Positions 1-12,029 of a stretch of 64,000 nucleotides of DNA are shown here, piece after piece. Both the position numbers and the translations under genes were made by a program. The notes below the pieces were generated by a model, which was given only the letters and a program-made list of their open reading frames with translations, was not told the DNA's origin and ran no database searches. The stretch lies in assembly GCF_036588685.1 (NCBI RefSeq), contig NC_086386.1, positions 42,641,878 to 42,705,877 of the forward strand. Reading direction: 5' to 3'. Every line of letters begins with the position of its first letter. Position 1 is the stretch's first letter. Origin of the DNA: Mytilus trossulus (lineage: Eukaryota > Mollusca > Bivalvia > Mytilida > Mytilidae).

Positions 1-870
1 GCAACGCCAAGGACAATTGAAATACAATACAACGCTGCTTAAAATGCCTTTCAGATTACAAAAACTTAATTTCAGAAATAATTTGTTTCGATTTAAAATA
101 GAAGCGAATAATGTGTCAGATACTTCATTATAATATCTTGATTGTGGATTTAATCTTATTTATTTCTGGATTGGACCTCTGCTTACTTACAAGAAACTAA
201 TTCACCTTGATCTTTCCAACATTGTTTGTTCCAACGTGTCGAAGGACTTTTTTAGGAGTTCCCCAAATGTAAAATCACTACTTATACAGAATAATTTACT
301 GGGATTTGTTCTCATAGATGACATGCATGGTGAAATACTGCAGCATATTCCTGAGCTGAAAATATTGAATTTAGCGGACAATCAAATACCGTATTAACCT
401 TACAACTTTTTCAAATTTCAAACAATGCTCATAGAAATCAACCTTGGTGGTAATTTACTGGAACAATGTGGAAGACATGGTCTTGCAAATAAGTCATATG
501 CAAAATCTTTCGTTTTAAGATCTTTCCAAGAATAGATTTTCAAGTCTAAATTCGACGGCGTGTGGTCAACTTGAAACGGTTATTAAGTCAAATCCAAACT
601 TGACAGTAAATATGAGTGATAATCCTTTTATCTGTTCGTATGTCACAAACTAAAATAAAATTTACAGATTTACAAAGTTACAAATGTAAATTGTACAACG
701 ACAATAAGGAATTATTGAAAGAACCAAAAAGGGTGTATGAAATTCTAAAAAAGAAGTGTTACTCTTACACAGGCTTTCTTGTTGTATTATCAATCTTCAT
801 TATATTTTTCTTGTTGATCTTGTTATGCGGTCTTTTTTACATAAATAAGGCCGTTAGTTTTCTCGTTTGA
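1..870 (+). pseudogene. Decayed LRR receptor (Toll-like type) 3' fragment: LRRs, LRR-CT and TM, no TIR
   Basis: One frame reads leucine-rich repeats such as KLIHLDLSN, NVKSLLIQNNLLG and LKILNLADNQI. It is broken by in-frame stops at 131-133, 395-397 and 533-535. The reading then shifts twice: one frame gives an LRR-CT start (SDNPFICSY near 615-640), and another (to 870) gives the rest of the cysteine cap followed by a strongly hydrophobic segment (YTGFLVVLSIFIIFFLLILL). This order, LRRs then Cys cap then membrane segment, is that of Toll-like receptors and related LRR receptors. No TIR domain follows the membrane segment. With three stops, at least two frameshifts and no cytoplasmic domain I call it a pseudogene. 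Its 5' part lies before the window. Such receptor families are large in bivalves, so it is probably a dead family member. Confidence 0.72.
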
Positions 871-884
871 ATTGTTTTACATTA

Positions 885-1000
885 CCTTATCGGGGCCTTT
901 AAAGCTGACTATGCGGTATGGGCTTTGCTCATTGTTGAAAGCCGTACGGTGACCTATACTTGTTAATGATGTTTGTGTCAATTTTGTTGGCATAATACAT
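885..1000 (+). repeat. Fragment of a dispersed mussel repeat
   Basis: The block around 'ctgactatgcggtatggg' and 'gctcattgttgaaagccg' has a second, diverged copy at about 56431-56570. I recall this text as a frequent interspersed repeat in Mytilus sequences. The second copy is seen here; the wider abundance is recall. Confidence 0.6.
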
Positions 1001-1082
1001 TGATCCAGAGAATGAGGAAGTATCAAACCCTTTATTACTTTCATATCTGAGCATACAACTCTTTAATATGATTAAAGGATTC

Positions 1083-1633
1083 TTAAGGGGGCTCGCGGGT
1101 CTAAGTCATTTTTTTTTATTTAATATAGGATTTCGCCTTTTTTTTCTATAAATGAACTTTATCTTATACTTAATAGAAAAATGAAATAAAAAAAAAACGG
1201 GGTCACCGTTCATTTACGCTCACATTTTGCCTTCAGAAGAAGCATTTTTGTTATGGTCTTTTTTTCTGTTGAACTAATAGGAGAAAAATCGGTAATATCA
1301 AAATAAGAAAAGAATCTAAATACAGAATCGCTTAAATTTTACAATTATTTAGTTTATATACAGCTAATTCGAAAACAACCATAAAAAATATAGGTCACCA
1401 ATGAGTTAACAAGATATTTCAATTTTAATGCCAAACACATACATTTTTGCACCAAAGGGAGATAATTTGGAGCTTTTTCAATGATATCTACATTTTAATA
1501 GTCACATGTGGCCAACACGAATAGATTTTTTGGAATGATTTTTGTACCCTAAGATACAGTAACAACTACTAAATGTAATTAATACACTTTGTAATTTTTT
1601 TTCTGAAAATCTCTTACCCCCGAGCCTCTTTAA
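1083..1633. mobile_element. TTAA-bounded inverted-repeat element, diverged copy
   Basis: The left end (TTAAGGGGGCTCGCGGG) and the complement of the right end (TTAAAGAGGCTCGGGGG) form imperfect terminal inverted repeats about 550 bp apart. The same ends and a shared inner block (GTCACC/GTGACG, then CTCACA) occur in the 534-bp element at 55388-55921. It has no coding capacity and is therefore non-autonomous. TTAA at both edges suggests piggyBac- or Kolobok-type mobilisation, which is inference. Confidence 0.55.
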
Positions 1634-4200
1634 GGAGAAATAGTTTATCACTTCTCTGCACTTCGAACTTTTTGGCAACATTATTCCTGAAGACATACTG
1701 GGCATTCTTTTCATACCACTGTTTCCAACATTTAGGTTATTTGAATATCTTTACGTTCACATTCTTGTTGTGCAATACCATATGACAAATATTTTTTAAA
1801 AGTATTTCATTAAAAGTTAAAAAAAAAAAATTAGAACGACTAATTGAGATAGATATAAACAAAAAGATATATTCCGTTATAGAGAAAAAAAAATCGATAA
1901 AGTTTTAAGATTTTATGTTTTGTGTTTGTATGCTTATATGACTTTGGCTACGTTTTGAATATCTAAAAGTTATAAAGCTGACCAAATCAAAACAAGTCTT
2001 CTTTCGTTATAAGTAAAGTGATTGTCATATAACTACTTATTATAAGTGAGACGTGTATATGACATCGCATAATCATTGCAAACAAATAATATACATGTTA
2101 AACCAATTTTACGCACCTATCATATTTAGATTTTATAAAACGACTTCATAGATAATAAAAAAACAAATATCCCCTGAAAAAGAACGAAGTGTTCAACTGT
2201 TCGGAGGATGAAAACCCAGCACAAACTGAATGAACAATGTCAAAACACAAAAACAGTTTAAAACAAAGGATTGAGTGAATTTAAGACTTTAAATATTAAG
2301 TTAGAATAACATTCATTACATGTCGAACCATTACTTTAGCCTTGCTTGTTCTGAAATATTCAACATAACTGAAATCGGATATATAACAGCGAATTGGTTC
2401 CATGTAGTCCTGAGGTACAGAAAAAAATACGTGATCTGGGAAATAGGCAAAATTATGCCCTTCTATTTTAAATCCATGCAATTTTATTAATTATCCAAAT
2501 TAACAGTTTGATCATAGTTTTTCCTGGCCGGTTTCGAATCAGTGGTTTTTTATACCCACATTTTGTATCCTGTCGGAAATTATTTTTAACTCACCTGTCT
2601 CATCAAAAGACATTTTTTTTAATAATTCCATGAATCCAATTATCATGTATACAAATGATGCCTTGATTGAAACTCAATACATTCAGAGATAAAACACGAA
2701 ATATTTGAGAATACAAATGGACCTAAAACCAACTTCGACTAAGGATCTAATCTTCAGTACACAACTTCACTAATACATGTCTATTTTTTGTGGCGCCTAA
2801 AGAGTTTTTTTGAATAACCTTCACCGGGAACGCTCAAACCCAAACTTTTAAAGCTAAGGACAAACTGAGGATGATTGCAATTGTTATAATAGATGTGATT
2901 TAAATTTCATAGTTATTGAAATTAGTGAGTAATTAATCTCTTTGTCAATTACATGTATTTGAAAGTAACATTGCCTTATTTTGTCGTTCAATTATGAGTT
3001 GCTTTTGAATTACTTTTTAACAACATTGCGGTTGTTGCTTGTTAGTTGACAATCTTTCCTGTTTCCATAATGCACTTAAATATAAAAGCTGTGTTTAACT
3101 TTTTTTTCTATTAAGTATGATCTTGGTGCATACGACAACTAGACAGCAGACTTAAAAAAACAATCTCGATGAAATTTTAATAAAGTACAATGTAAATTAA
3201 ATATATATACTCTTTTTACTTCAACAAATACAAAAAAAGAAAACAGTAGCATGTAGTAAATTCAAATAACCTATAGTAGGACCTGAATAAATGCACTGAT
3301 TCTTAAGATAAAAACTGAAGAGTTGTCTTGTATCCCAGATAATGCAGTTTTAACTTGTTCAAAGTACGAATGCCAAAATTAGGTAAAATAAGAAATGAAA
3401 AAAGTTTTGTGAAGGCCCATGAGTAAATCAAAATCACAAATCTCTGCTATATTTGAAATAACCAAATTACCACAACAATACACCACATTGCAAGTTTATA
3501 CACGATAATTGCATTGCATTACATTTTTAAATATCTTTATACACACTCATTCCTCGCAATCTTTGTTTACAGCACTTGCTTTAACTTTTAAAAGAAGATG
3601 TCAAAAACCACGTGTACTGGGTTCATAAGATGCATGTCATTTTTATTCTGGTGTTGCAATCCATTTCAGACAATTAATGATGATAGTAAATGATAAGGTA
3701 TTGTCCAAGCACTTACACGGTACGGTTACATTGTTGTATTGCCACTGCTTGAAGACAATATAAACAGGAGCGAAATCTCTGTATCCTTTCGCCACAAATG
3801 TGATGTTTACCGTTTGTGTTTTTAATTTTAGAGTTCATTGTTGCTTAGTCTAAATCTTCTGTGTAGTGCTTATATAAATTTGTTTTTCGTGTCCATGTTG
3901 TTCTTTTGACAATGATTTTTTTTGGACTTTTGAATTTTAATTTGTTCATTTGGAATGCTTTTTATCGTATAAAACTTACACATTTTCTTTCGGTCACAAA
4001 TTCTAAACAAAGCAACTTTATACCCCCCCCCCCCCCCCCCAATAATGCATAAGCCTTCTTATCATAGATATAAAGATGGCGGATTGAGCATGACGGTATG
4101 AGTGAAGGTCTTCTCATATTGATCAATATGGATGTGTTGTGGTTATATTCCAACTAATTATTTTGTGATTTGAACTAGATATGAACATTTGTGACATTTG
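1634..4200. other. Intergenic, no gene recognised
   Basis: AT-rich sequence with only short chance reading frames. I saw no exon-like block with splice sites and no family resemblance. The one notable local feature is the poly(C) run at 4023-4040. Confidence 0.5.
4023..4040. repeat. 18-bp poly(C) homopolymer
   Basis: About 18 consecutive C residues on the plus strand in an otherwise AT-rich stretch. Length at such runs is unreliable in assemblies. Confidence 0.9.
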
Positions 4201-4288
4201 TGACATTACGAGATATCTAAATGGGGAAAAGGAGGAACAGTAATAACAACAAGACAGGTTTGACCCACCAAACAAAACACAAATCAAT

Positions 4289-5374
4289 ATGGCGTCACCC
4301 GGTCATCAACAACAACAACAAAGTTTCTCTAATGTACTGAGTCAAGCTCACGACACGTTATATACTAGTACACCAATGAACTCTCACACAACGCCAATAT
4401 CGGGAACATTTCAACAAAATTATCACAATCCTACGAATCATATGAACCAGACCTTTGAATGCCCGAACCCACAGATACAACAGTCATCTCGTTTTTCTCC
4501 TAATGCTGGTCCAACTTCTCACCCCGGCTATCAACCTCCACCATTACCTTTATTCCCATCATTTCCATTATCACAAACTGATGGGGTTCGTTCAAATATA
4601 ACCATGGAAATGTTGTTCTCAACAATTAACATTATGAACCAAAGATTAGAACGAATAGACTTTGAAGTGGGTGATAAACTCTTTAAACTGGACAAAAAAC
4701 TTGATGAAAGATTCAACAACATTGATACGAAAATTTCAAACTTACACCAAGAAATCGACTCTGTAAAGAAAACTCAAAATGATCATGCACACATTTTGGA
4801 AAATGAAGAAAAGCACCATTTTGAAATTGCCGACAGAATGAATTTGGTAGAAAATTACACCCGAGACATTGATACAGAAAAAAATCAACTGAAAGAGGAC
4901 TATTTAAAACTACAAAGTCACTCGATGAAATACAACCTTATATTCGGCGGTATTGTACAAACTGATGAAGAAGAAAATACTGAAACTGTACTCAAAAACT
5001 TTATTAAAACAGAACTTGATATTCCTGAAGCGGATGAAATAGATTTCCAAAACGTCCATAGATTACGACCACGACGGGACGGAAAACCGCGTAATATTAT
5101 TGCTCTATTTACTCACTATAAAGACCATGAAAGAGTGAAAAAAGTCGTTCCGCAGAAACTTAAACTAAAACCAAAATTTACAGTTAACCAGCAGTATCCC
5201 ACTGAGATTAGCAACCGTCGTCAAAAACTGTTACCAAAGCTAAAGGAACTCCATAGGCGTAATATCCGGGCATCATTAGTTTATGATCAGATTTTTGTAG
5301 ACGGTCAACCGTTTGAACCAGCCCGTGAAGAGCCTCGCAACCCAATACACAGTAATCAGACGGGACACCGTTAG
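4289..5374 (+). CDS. LINE ORF1 protein (nucleic-acid chaperone type), 361 aa, intact
   Basis: The ATG at 4289 has G at +4. Residues 1-100 are rich in Gln, Pro, Ser and His. About 105-205 is strongly coiled-coil (repeated KLDKKLDERFNNIDTKIS-type heptads). About 210-300 looks like the RRM-like domain of L1/CR1 ORF1 proteins (YNLIFGGI, then FQNVHRLRPRRDGKPRNIIALF). A basic C-terminal domain follows, with KPKFTVNQQYP. Such proteins trimerise through the coil and coat element RNA. The stop is TAG at 5372-5374. The next frame (ORF2) continues in the same register, so readthrough or reinitiation could couple the two. No splice sites are needed. Confidence 0.82.
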   Translation: MASPGHQQQQQSFSNVLSQAHDTLYTSTPMNSHTTPISGTFQQNYHNPTNHMNQTFECPNPQIQQSSRFSPNAGPTSHPGYQPPPLPLFPSFPLSQTDGVRSNITMEMLFSTINIMNQRLERIDFEVGDKLFKLDKKLDERFNNIDTKISNLHQEIDSVKKTQNDHAHILENEEKHHFEIADRMNLVENYTRDIDTEKNQLKEDYLKLQSHSMKYNLIFGGIVQTDEEENTETVLKNFIKTELDIPEADEIDFQNVHRLRPRRDGKPRNIIALFTHYKDHERVKKVVPQKLKLKPKFTVNQQYPTEISNRRQKLLPKLKELHRRNIRASLVYDQIFVDGQPFEPAREEPRNPIHSNQTGHR

Positions 5375-8300
5375 GATAACGCATCAGACAGTCGTAGATC
5401 GTTAAATAACAATGTGAATAAACTCAATATCGCTTACCTTAATGTTTGTGGTTTAAAATCAAAATTGTTGAACCCTGACTTTGATAATTTTATTAAAAAA
5501 CATGATATTCTGGTGTTTGTAGAAACAAAAACTGATGATTATGACGAAATTAAATTACCAAAAGATTATACTCTATTTACTAAGAATAGACAAAAATTCA
5601 AAAAGAAATCAGGAGGTATTATTATCATTTATTAAAAGAAACTGTCACATATTCTGAAATTTATTAACTCAGAATCTGAGTTCGTTCAGTGGGTAGAAAT
5701 TTTACATGGAAATTTTGATACGGGTAAAGATATCTTACTTGGGTGTGTTTATATACCTCCAGAATTCTCCAGATATTAATCTGATGAATCTTTTTCAGAG
5801 ATTGAAGATGAACTTATTCGATTTTCAAATACTTCAAAAGAAGTAGCACTGATTGGTGATTTTAATTCTAGAACCTCTATTGATAGTGATCATGTTATAC
5901 CTGATGAAAGTTTACTAGAAATTTTACAGGTAGAAGACGATGTTATAAATAAAGATATTTTTTCTTATCTCTTGTTAGAAAGTAAAAATATTCCTCTACA
6001 AAGATACAGTTATGATCAAGGTAGAGTGAATAAATATGGTACTCTTCTTTTAGAACTATGTAAAAGATGTGGAATTTTTATATGTAATGGTCGTATTTTC
6101 TCAGACAAATTTATAGGTCATACTACATGTAAAGACTCCAGCATAGTAGATTATTTAATTGTATCTCCTCACATGTTTGATTATATCTCTGAATTTAGAG
6201 TAGACGAGTTTAATCCCATGTTTTCAGATGTCCATAACAGTATATTTTTTACATTGTCATTCAATACTGATAGTAACTACACTGATGAGGTAAACACAGA
6301 AAAAAATACAGGTAACACAGAAACTCACATTAAATGGGACTGTAGAAAAGCAGACGAATATTTTCAAGCGTTATCCAGTGACAGTGTCTCAGGTAATTTA
6401 CAACACATTGATCACGTTTTGAGTACTATTGACACAAATAATTTTACACCTGAAAATATAAACGGTCTAGTTGATGACCTTGGCAATGTACTGTTAGATA
6501 CGGCAGAAGGAATTCTAGGCAAGACTAAAAAAAGACCGGTTTATCCCGACCGCAAAAATAAACCATGGTTTGATAAAAATTGCCAAGACAAACGTAATGA
6601 GTTTCACAAGGCTAGAAACTTATATAGCAGAGCGAAATCAGGTGGTAATAAACTGGCAATGAATAGCAAGGCCAAGGAATACCGCAAGACACTTAACATT
6701 AACTATCAGCAGTATAAAGAAAAATGTTCGGATGAACTGAGGGCACTCTCAAAAAATGACTCTAAGGGATTTTGGAAGACACTAAAAAAATATTCTGGCT
6801 ACAAAAAAGACAATCCCTCTATCAGTATTGAAGCATTTCATGAATATTTTAAAAACATGAATGCAAATGACGAAGAAGATCTTGACGGCATCGACATCAA
6901 TGAGTTGTGTAGTGACCCCATTTATAATGAAATTTTAAATGGAGTCATTACAGAACAAGAGGTTGTGGATGCCGTTAAGAACTTGAAACATGGTAAAGCA
7001 TCTGGTACTGACAAGATACTGAATGAGTTTTTGAAAAACTCGCCACCATTTTTTATTTGTATTTACACTAAACTATTTAATGTGATATTGGATACAGGTA
7101 TAATTCCTGAAACTTGGACAGCAGGAATAATTATACCAGTTTTTAAAAATAAGGGTAGTCCAAAGGATCCAGATAACTATAGAGCTATAACATTAATTAG
7201 CTGTATAGGGAAATTATTTACTTCCATTATCAATACTCGATTGAATTTTTTTGCAAATGAAATTTCACTTATACATGAAAATCAGGCTGGCTTTAGAAAG
7301 GGGTATTCAACTGTAGACAATATTTTTGTGCTTCATGCACTCATAGAGCTGTATTTCTCATTTGGAAAAAAACTTTTTTGTACTTTTGTAGACTTTCGGA
7401 AAGCATTCGATACTGTATCAAGATCTGGTTTATGGGAAAAACTTCAATTGAGTAATATTAAAGGGAAGTGCTTTAAAGTTATTTTTAATATGTACCAAGG
7501 AATCAAATCATGTGTAAAATATAATGGATGTCAGTCAGATTTTTTCCCCTGTTTAGCAGGTGTAAGACAGGGGGAGAATTTATCGCCGTTTTTGTTTTCA
7601 ATTTTTCTTAATGACCTAGAAGATTACTTTAAGAATCTAGATGGGATTCCACTAGAAACTGTTAAAGAGAAGTTTCAAAGTGAATTGCACATATTTTTTG
7701 AATTATTTGTTATATTATATGCCGATGATACTGTAATTTTATCTGAAACAGAAGAAGGTATGCAGAGATCATTAAATATTTTTCAATCATATTGTGAAAA
7801 ATGGAAATTAGAAGTCAATTTAAATAAAACAAAGGTGATGATTTTTAGAAAGAGAAAAAGTAAGAAGAAATTTATATTTTTATTACAAGACAAAGAACTT
7901 GAAATTGTCGAAAAAATTTCTTATTTAGGTGTTATCTTTAAATATAACGGTACTTTTTTAGATACCAAAAAGAAACTAATTGATCAAGCACATAAATCGA
8001 TGCATTTTATCCATAGAATTGTTACAAACGAAAACATTCCTATAGATTTACAACTGAAATTATTTGATTCCATGATAGAACCCATTCTTTTATATGGTTC
8101 TGAAGTTTGGGGTTTTGAGAATTTGAAAATTATTGAACAGATGCATTTGAAATTTTGCAAAAGAATTTTAAAAGTTAGAAATACTACACCCAATTTTATG
8201 GTGTATGGAGAATTGGGAAGATTCCCTCTGCAAATTCGAGTTAAATGTAGAATGATTTCGTATTGGTGTAAAGTTGTAAACAATAGCAGTAAACTCAGTA

Positions 8301-8884
8301 GTTCTTTGTACAGGCTGATGTTATCATTGAAGAATAATGGCCATTATGTTTTCAAATGGATTGATTCTGTCGAATCAATATTTAACAACACTGGTCTAGG
8401 ATATATTTTCATGAACCAAATTGTCTTTTGTGATAAAATTTATCTCGATCGTATATTGAGTGATCAGTTTATTACCTCATGGTTTGGCGATATAGAAAAT
8501 TCATCCCGGGGACAATTTTATGGGTCATTTAAAAAGGAATTTGGACTAGAAAAATATCTGATCAGACTATCTGAACAGAATAGAGGGTGGATAACTAAAT
8601 TAAGGACATCGAACTTACGTATTCCAATTGAGACAGGCCGTTGGCAAAATATACCTAGACCAGAGAGAATATGTACTTTATGTCATAAATTTATTGGTGA
8701 TGAATTTCATGTTTTATTTGTATGTCAACATGATTCTATTGTTAATTATAGGAACAAATACTTACCTAAATATTATACTATTAATCCTCAATATATTAAA
8801 ATGGAAGGATTATTGTCCATATGTAATATGGAGGTCTACAAACGATTGTCATTTTTTATTAAGAAAATCGCTTGTTTATTCTAA
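5375..8884 (+). pseudogene. LINE ORF2: endonuclease and reverse transcriptase, broken by two TAA stops
   Basis: A single reading frame runs from just after the ORF1 stop to TAA 8882-8884. It is interrupted only by TAA at 5633-5635 and 5777-5779, both inside the endonuclease domain. No frameshift is present. Endonuclease motifs: LNIAYLNVCGLKSK (about 5420), IGDFNSRT (about 5852), SSIVDYLIVSP (about 6140) and SDVHNSI (about 6226). Reverse transcriptase motifs: DPDNYRAITLIS (about 7168), NQAGFRKGYST, FVDFRKAFDT, GVRQGENLSPFLFS, and the catalytic LYADDTVIL (about 7716). A CX2C...HX4C motif (CTLC...HVLFVC) near 8674-8720 matches the C-terminal zinc motif of Jockey/CR1-type elements. The longest open stretch, 5972-8884, keeps the whole RT but lacks the endonuclease start. 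Confidence 0.85.
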
Positions 8885-9035
8885 AATATTTACCATTATT
8901 ATTGTATTTCTATGTGTTTAGACAGTACTGCATGCTCATTTCGTCATTCAATTGTTTATGTATTATACTTTGACCTCATGTTACACATTTATGTGTCTGA
9001 GCGTTGAATAAATCTTGAAAAATCTTGAATCATAT

Positions 9036-10000
9036 AAATTGTACCAACATATACCAACATGTTGACATCGATTTAAACACCAATATAAAAAGGATTGTTT
9101 GCATGTTAAACCTTATTATCGATAGTTGTTTTATTGGAAATCATACCACATCTTCTTATTTCTATATCGAACATCCATCATAATAATAATAAACAAACGC
9201 ATCGTGAACTTCCATCTTCAGAAACTTTGTATTTGAGTAAAAGTAAAAATGATACTAGATACACATAAAATATTAATCACGGTTAAATACATACGAAGTT
9301 GCTTGGTTTGCAAATAATATTATAATAAATGTATCAAATCATCACAAGAAACAAAAACAATATGTTTTATAAATAATTTTGCGCTTATATTTCTTTTCTT
9401 AAATATTTTGTTATCAAGGAGTTTTATAGACAGAACCACAGTAATCAACGAATACTAGTGCATGGAATATCAAAACGGAAAGACCCTATGCAAATGGCTT
9501 CAATTTAAATTCTGAGATCATAAGTATATAATCTCTAGGAAGCTACAAAATATTTTGAAGAAGGAGCACAGAGTATAAAACACATCAAGCTTATAAAAAT
9601 TACATTAAAGAAAAATACTGCACTCTGAGTAATATTCTAAATAGAAAGTTCCTAATCAAATAAAAAAAATCAATAGCCCAAGCATATCAAACAAATTAAT
9701 AACTATTATATTCCTTGTTTGGCACAGCCATTTTCATATATAGAAAATGGTGGATTAAATCTTGTTTTATAGGTAGCTAAACCGCATAATTGTGTACCTC
9801 TGACGCGCGTTTCGTCTATATATAACTAATAAATGATGCTCGAATCAAGGCAAGTCAGCAGCCAATTCAAATACGAAGCTGTAATGCATAATAATCCAAA
9901 ATAACATAAAATTGTATGTTCTTACAAACACACGTACAGACAAAATTATATTTGTTAACAGCTACATTGTTTAAACGAGTACAAAGCGACAAAAATATCA
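9036..10000. other. Intergenic, contains old repeat fragments only
   Basis: AT-rich, with no coding signal. The only recognisable content is the repeat fragment at about 9700-9880. Confidence 0.5.
9700..9880 (-). repeat. Dispersed mussel repeat, minus orientation
   Basis: 'gacgcgcgtttcgtctatat' followed by 'gatgctcgaatcaa' matches, in order, the block at 51070-51122 ('aacgcgcgtttcgtctacaa' then 'gacgctcgaatcaa'). Plus-oriented relatives lie at 52940-53010 and 58370-58460. I recall this as the 3' part of a very common Mytilus interspersed element. Confidence 0.65.
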
Positions 10001-10290
10001 GTTGAATACAAAAAAAATAGACGGTAACATAAAATTTATAAAATCACTGCAAAATATGTATGAATGCAACAAACACGTTATAACTGGAAAATATTGATGA
10101 CTACATAAAATAATCGCTATAACCAAAATGCCAAAAATATTCCATACTTTTGCCTACTAAAAAAGATGTCTAAAATATATAATAGCCATTATTACAAAGT
10201 TAGCTATGATAAACAAACATTTAAAATAAATACCATCTAAATTGTCAGTTTCTGACGCTTCGACAACCGCTAATTTTGCGTCTGTTTTGT
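10000..10290 (-). repeat. Diverged duplicate of the ZNFX1-like gene's 3' end
   Basis: About 250 bp here aligns by eye with about 12800-13095, the 3' UTR and last codons of the ZNFX1-like gene. Shared landmarks in the same order are 'actgcaaaatatgaa'-like text, 'aaaatagacgg', 'aaataaatctaattt'-like text and 'gtcagtttctgacgc' versus 'atcagtttctagcgc'. The coding part beyond the last few codons is gone. It looks like the remnant of a partial tandem duplication. Confidence 0.5.
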
Positions 10291-10297
10291 GGTTATT

Positions 10298-10600
10298 TTG
10301 TTTTTTTGTTTTTAGTATTTTTTTGTCAAATGAACAAAGAAAATTCAAACTGAGAGAACTTAAATGTCATGATGATAAAACACTCCCTTTATAGCTATAA
10401 CTTTACATGTATTGTTTGTTCCTTAATGAAAAAAAGCCAGCGTCAAGTGGATATTCATGTTCGATTTGTAAATCCACAGAGCTTGTTATTTGTGGCAAAG
10501 AAGATTATGGAACATCTGTTTTATGATTAAGTTTTTTTTGTTTTGGGTATTTTTTTGTCAAATGAACAAGAAAAATTCAAACTGAGAGAACTGTCATGTT
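10298..10600. repeat. Direct-repeat pair (about 60 bp) 240 bp apart
   Basis: The blocks at about 10305-10357 and 10545-10597 both read 'ttttttgtcaaatgaaca' followed by 'aaattcaaactgagagaact'. This local duplication lies beside the copy of the ZNFX1 tail. Confidence 0.7.
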
Positions 10601-10946
10601 TAAACAGGCAGAATTGAAGGATTGATAAAGAAAACAAAATTTTAGAGGAAACTGGCATTTGGCATTATATTCTCATAGCAATTCTGCAGGGAAAAAAGAA
10701 AAGGGAAATCCCAAAAACATAATCATTGGTAATTGTTCACAAAAAGTCTGAAAAAGAATATTGTCTGGCCACAAAACAGTTTGAACAGTTTCCAGGTTGC
10801 TCATTCCTTTTTTTTTCGGGATACCTTGAGATGGTTTACAGAACACTTTATTTTTCTGAGGTGTGTCGAAAATTTTGATTCATTATGTGAATGAAATTTT
10901 TTTTTCAATGTGGATATTGTGATAGAAACAGATGTGAAGCATATTG

Positions 10947-11012
10947 TTTTAATATATTATGTTTAACATTTTAATATATTATGTTTAACATTTTAATATA
11001 TTGTGCCGAACA
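10947..11012. repeat. Three tandem copies of a 22-bp unit
   Basis: The unit reads TTTTAATATATTATGTTTAA plus CA. Units 1 and 2 are identical and unit 3 is diverged (TGTGCCGAACA). Confidence 0.9.
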
Positions 11013-11156
11013 TTTAAAAAAAATGGGGTTATCATTTTTATATTTTTTTCTTAATATTTTACAATTTATGTTTATATTGATGTTTTATATTATTTTATAG
11101 AATAAATCATTTGACTTTTATTCATTTTTTTTATAGATAAACCTATTTCTTCATTT

Positions 11157-11310
11157 CAGTTATTATGTATAATCCCTAACGTTTTTTCCAGTGATTATGC
11201 ATAATCCCTGAAAATTTTAGTGATTATATATAATCCCTAAACTAGCCAGTGATTCTACATAATCCCTGAAAATTTCAGGGATTCTACGTAATCACTGATT
11301 ATACAAGTTC
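11157..11310. repeat. Array of near-palindromic units (CAGTGATTATGCATAATCCC type)
   Basis: Four direct units about 30 bp long each centre on an AT palindrome: GATTATGCATAATC and GATTATATATAATC are perfect 14-mers. They are followed by an inverted unit, so 11247-11297 forms a 51-bp imperfect palindrome around CTGAAAATTTCAG. Spacers alternate between CTGAAAATTT and CTAACG/CTAAAC. Function is unknown. Confidence 0.8.
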
Positions 11311-12029
11311 ACTGTAACATATACACATTTGTTTGCCCCCAAAAAATCCAAAAAAATCAATAAATTAAAAAAACTTTTTTGTTTTCGTTTCTAAGCACAA
11401 AAATAGATTTGATAAACATTTCTGCGTAGTGCCGACCTATAGGCGCATGCTAACAACATTTGCTGAAACTAGAATGATGCGTCTGAAATCCAATGAATTA
11501 AAACTAGATCATTCAGATAGTTTGTCACTTTTACATGGTGTACTGTATTGATAATACAAGTTAAAGAAATACAATAATACAAATTAAAGAAATACAATAA
11601 CACAAGTTAAAGAAATACAAAAATAAGTATTAAACCGATGATCATCTTTATCATATAGTATGCATAGTATCTATTTCATATGGGAGACACCTCCTAAACA
11701 GTCATTTGGAAGGAACCAATTAATAACAGCAGACATGAACGCACAATGTATAAATGAAATATTTTGAGAAAAATAAAGAGAAACTAAGAATCAAGCAATG
11801 CCACATTTTATTATGTACAAAATGTAAAAAATCTTATCACAGATACATTTTTGTAATATAATATGGCACGTTAAACGCTTGTTTCGACTTTATATGACTT
11901 ATGAGTTGCGCTAAAATAACAATCCCAGTGCCATAACAAATAAGAAATTAAAGAGCATAAAAACCCGAAACATCTAAAACAAATAGTATTCTAACAATCA
12001 CATCATTCTTATATCGTGAATCAAAAAAT

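Larger units (their letters stand above)
4200..9035 (+). mobile_element. Non-LTR retrotransposon (LINE, CR1/Jockey-like), nearly full length
   Basis: It contains ORF1 (coiled coil plus RRM-like region), then an apurinic-type endonuclease, reverse transcriptase and a C-terminal CCHC motif, all on the plus strand. The 3' end lacks a long poly(A). It finishes in a short direct repeat of AATCTTGAA at about 9009-9029, as CR1/L2-type elements often do. The 5' boundary is approximate: no clear target-site duplication was found, and I placed the start just upstream of the ORF1 leader. ORF1 is intact and ORF2 carries only two premature stops, so insertion was fairly recent. The clade is not certain without a phylogeny. 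Confidence 0.85.

Noticed and set aside
11157..11310. CRISPR-like array
   Set aside because: Spacers are almost absent and not unique, units are palindromic and partly inverted, and the genome is eukaryotic.
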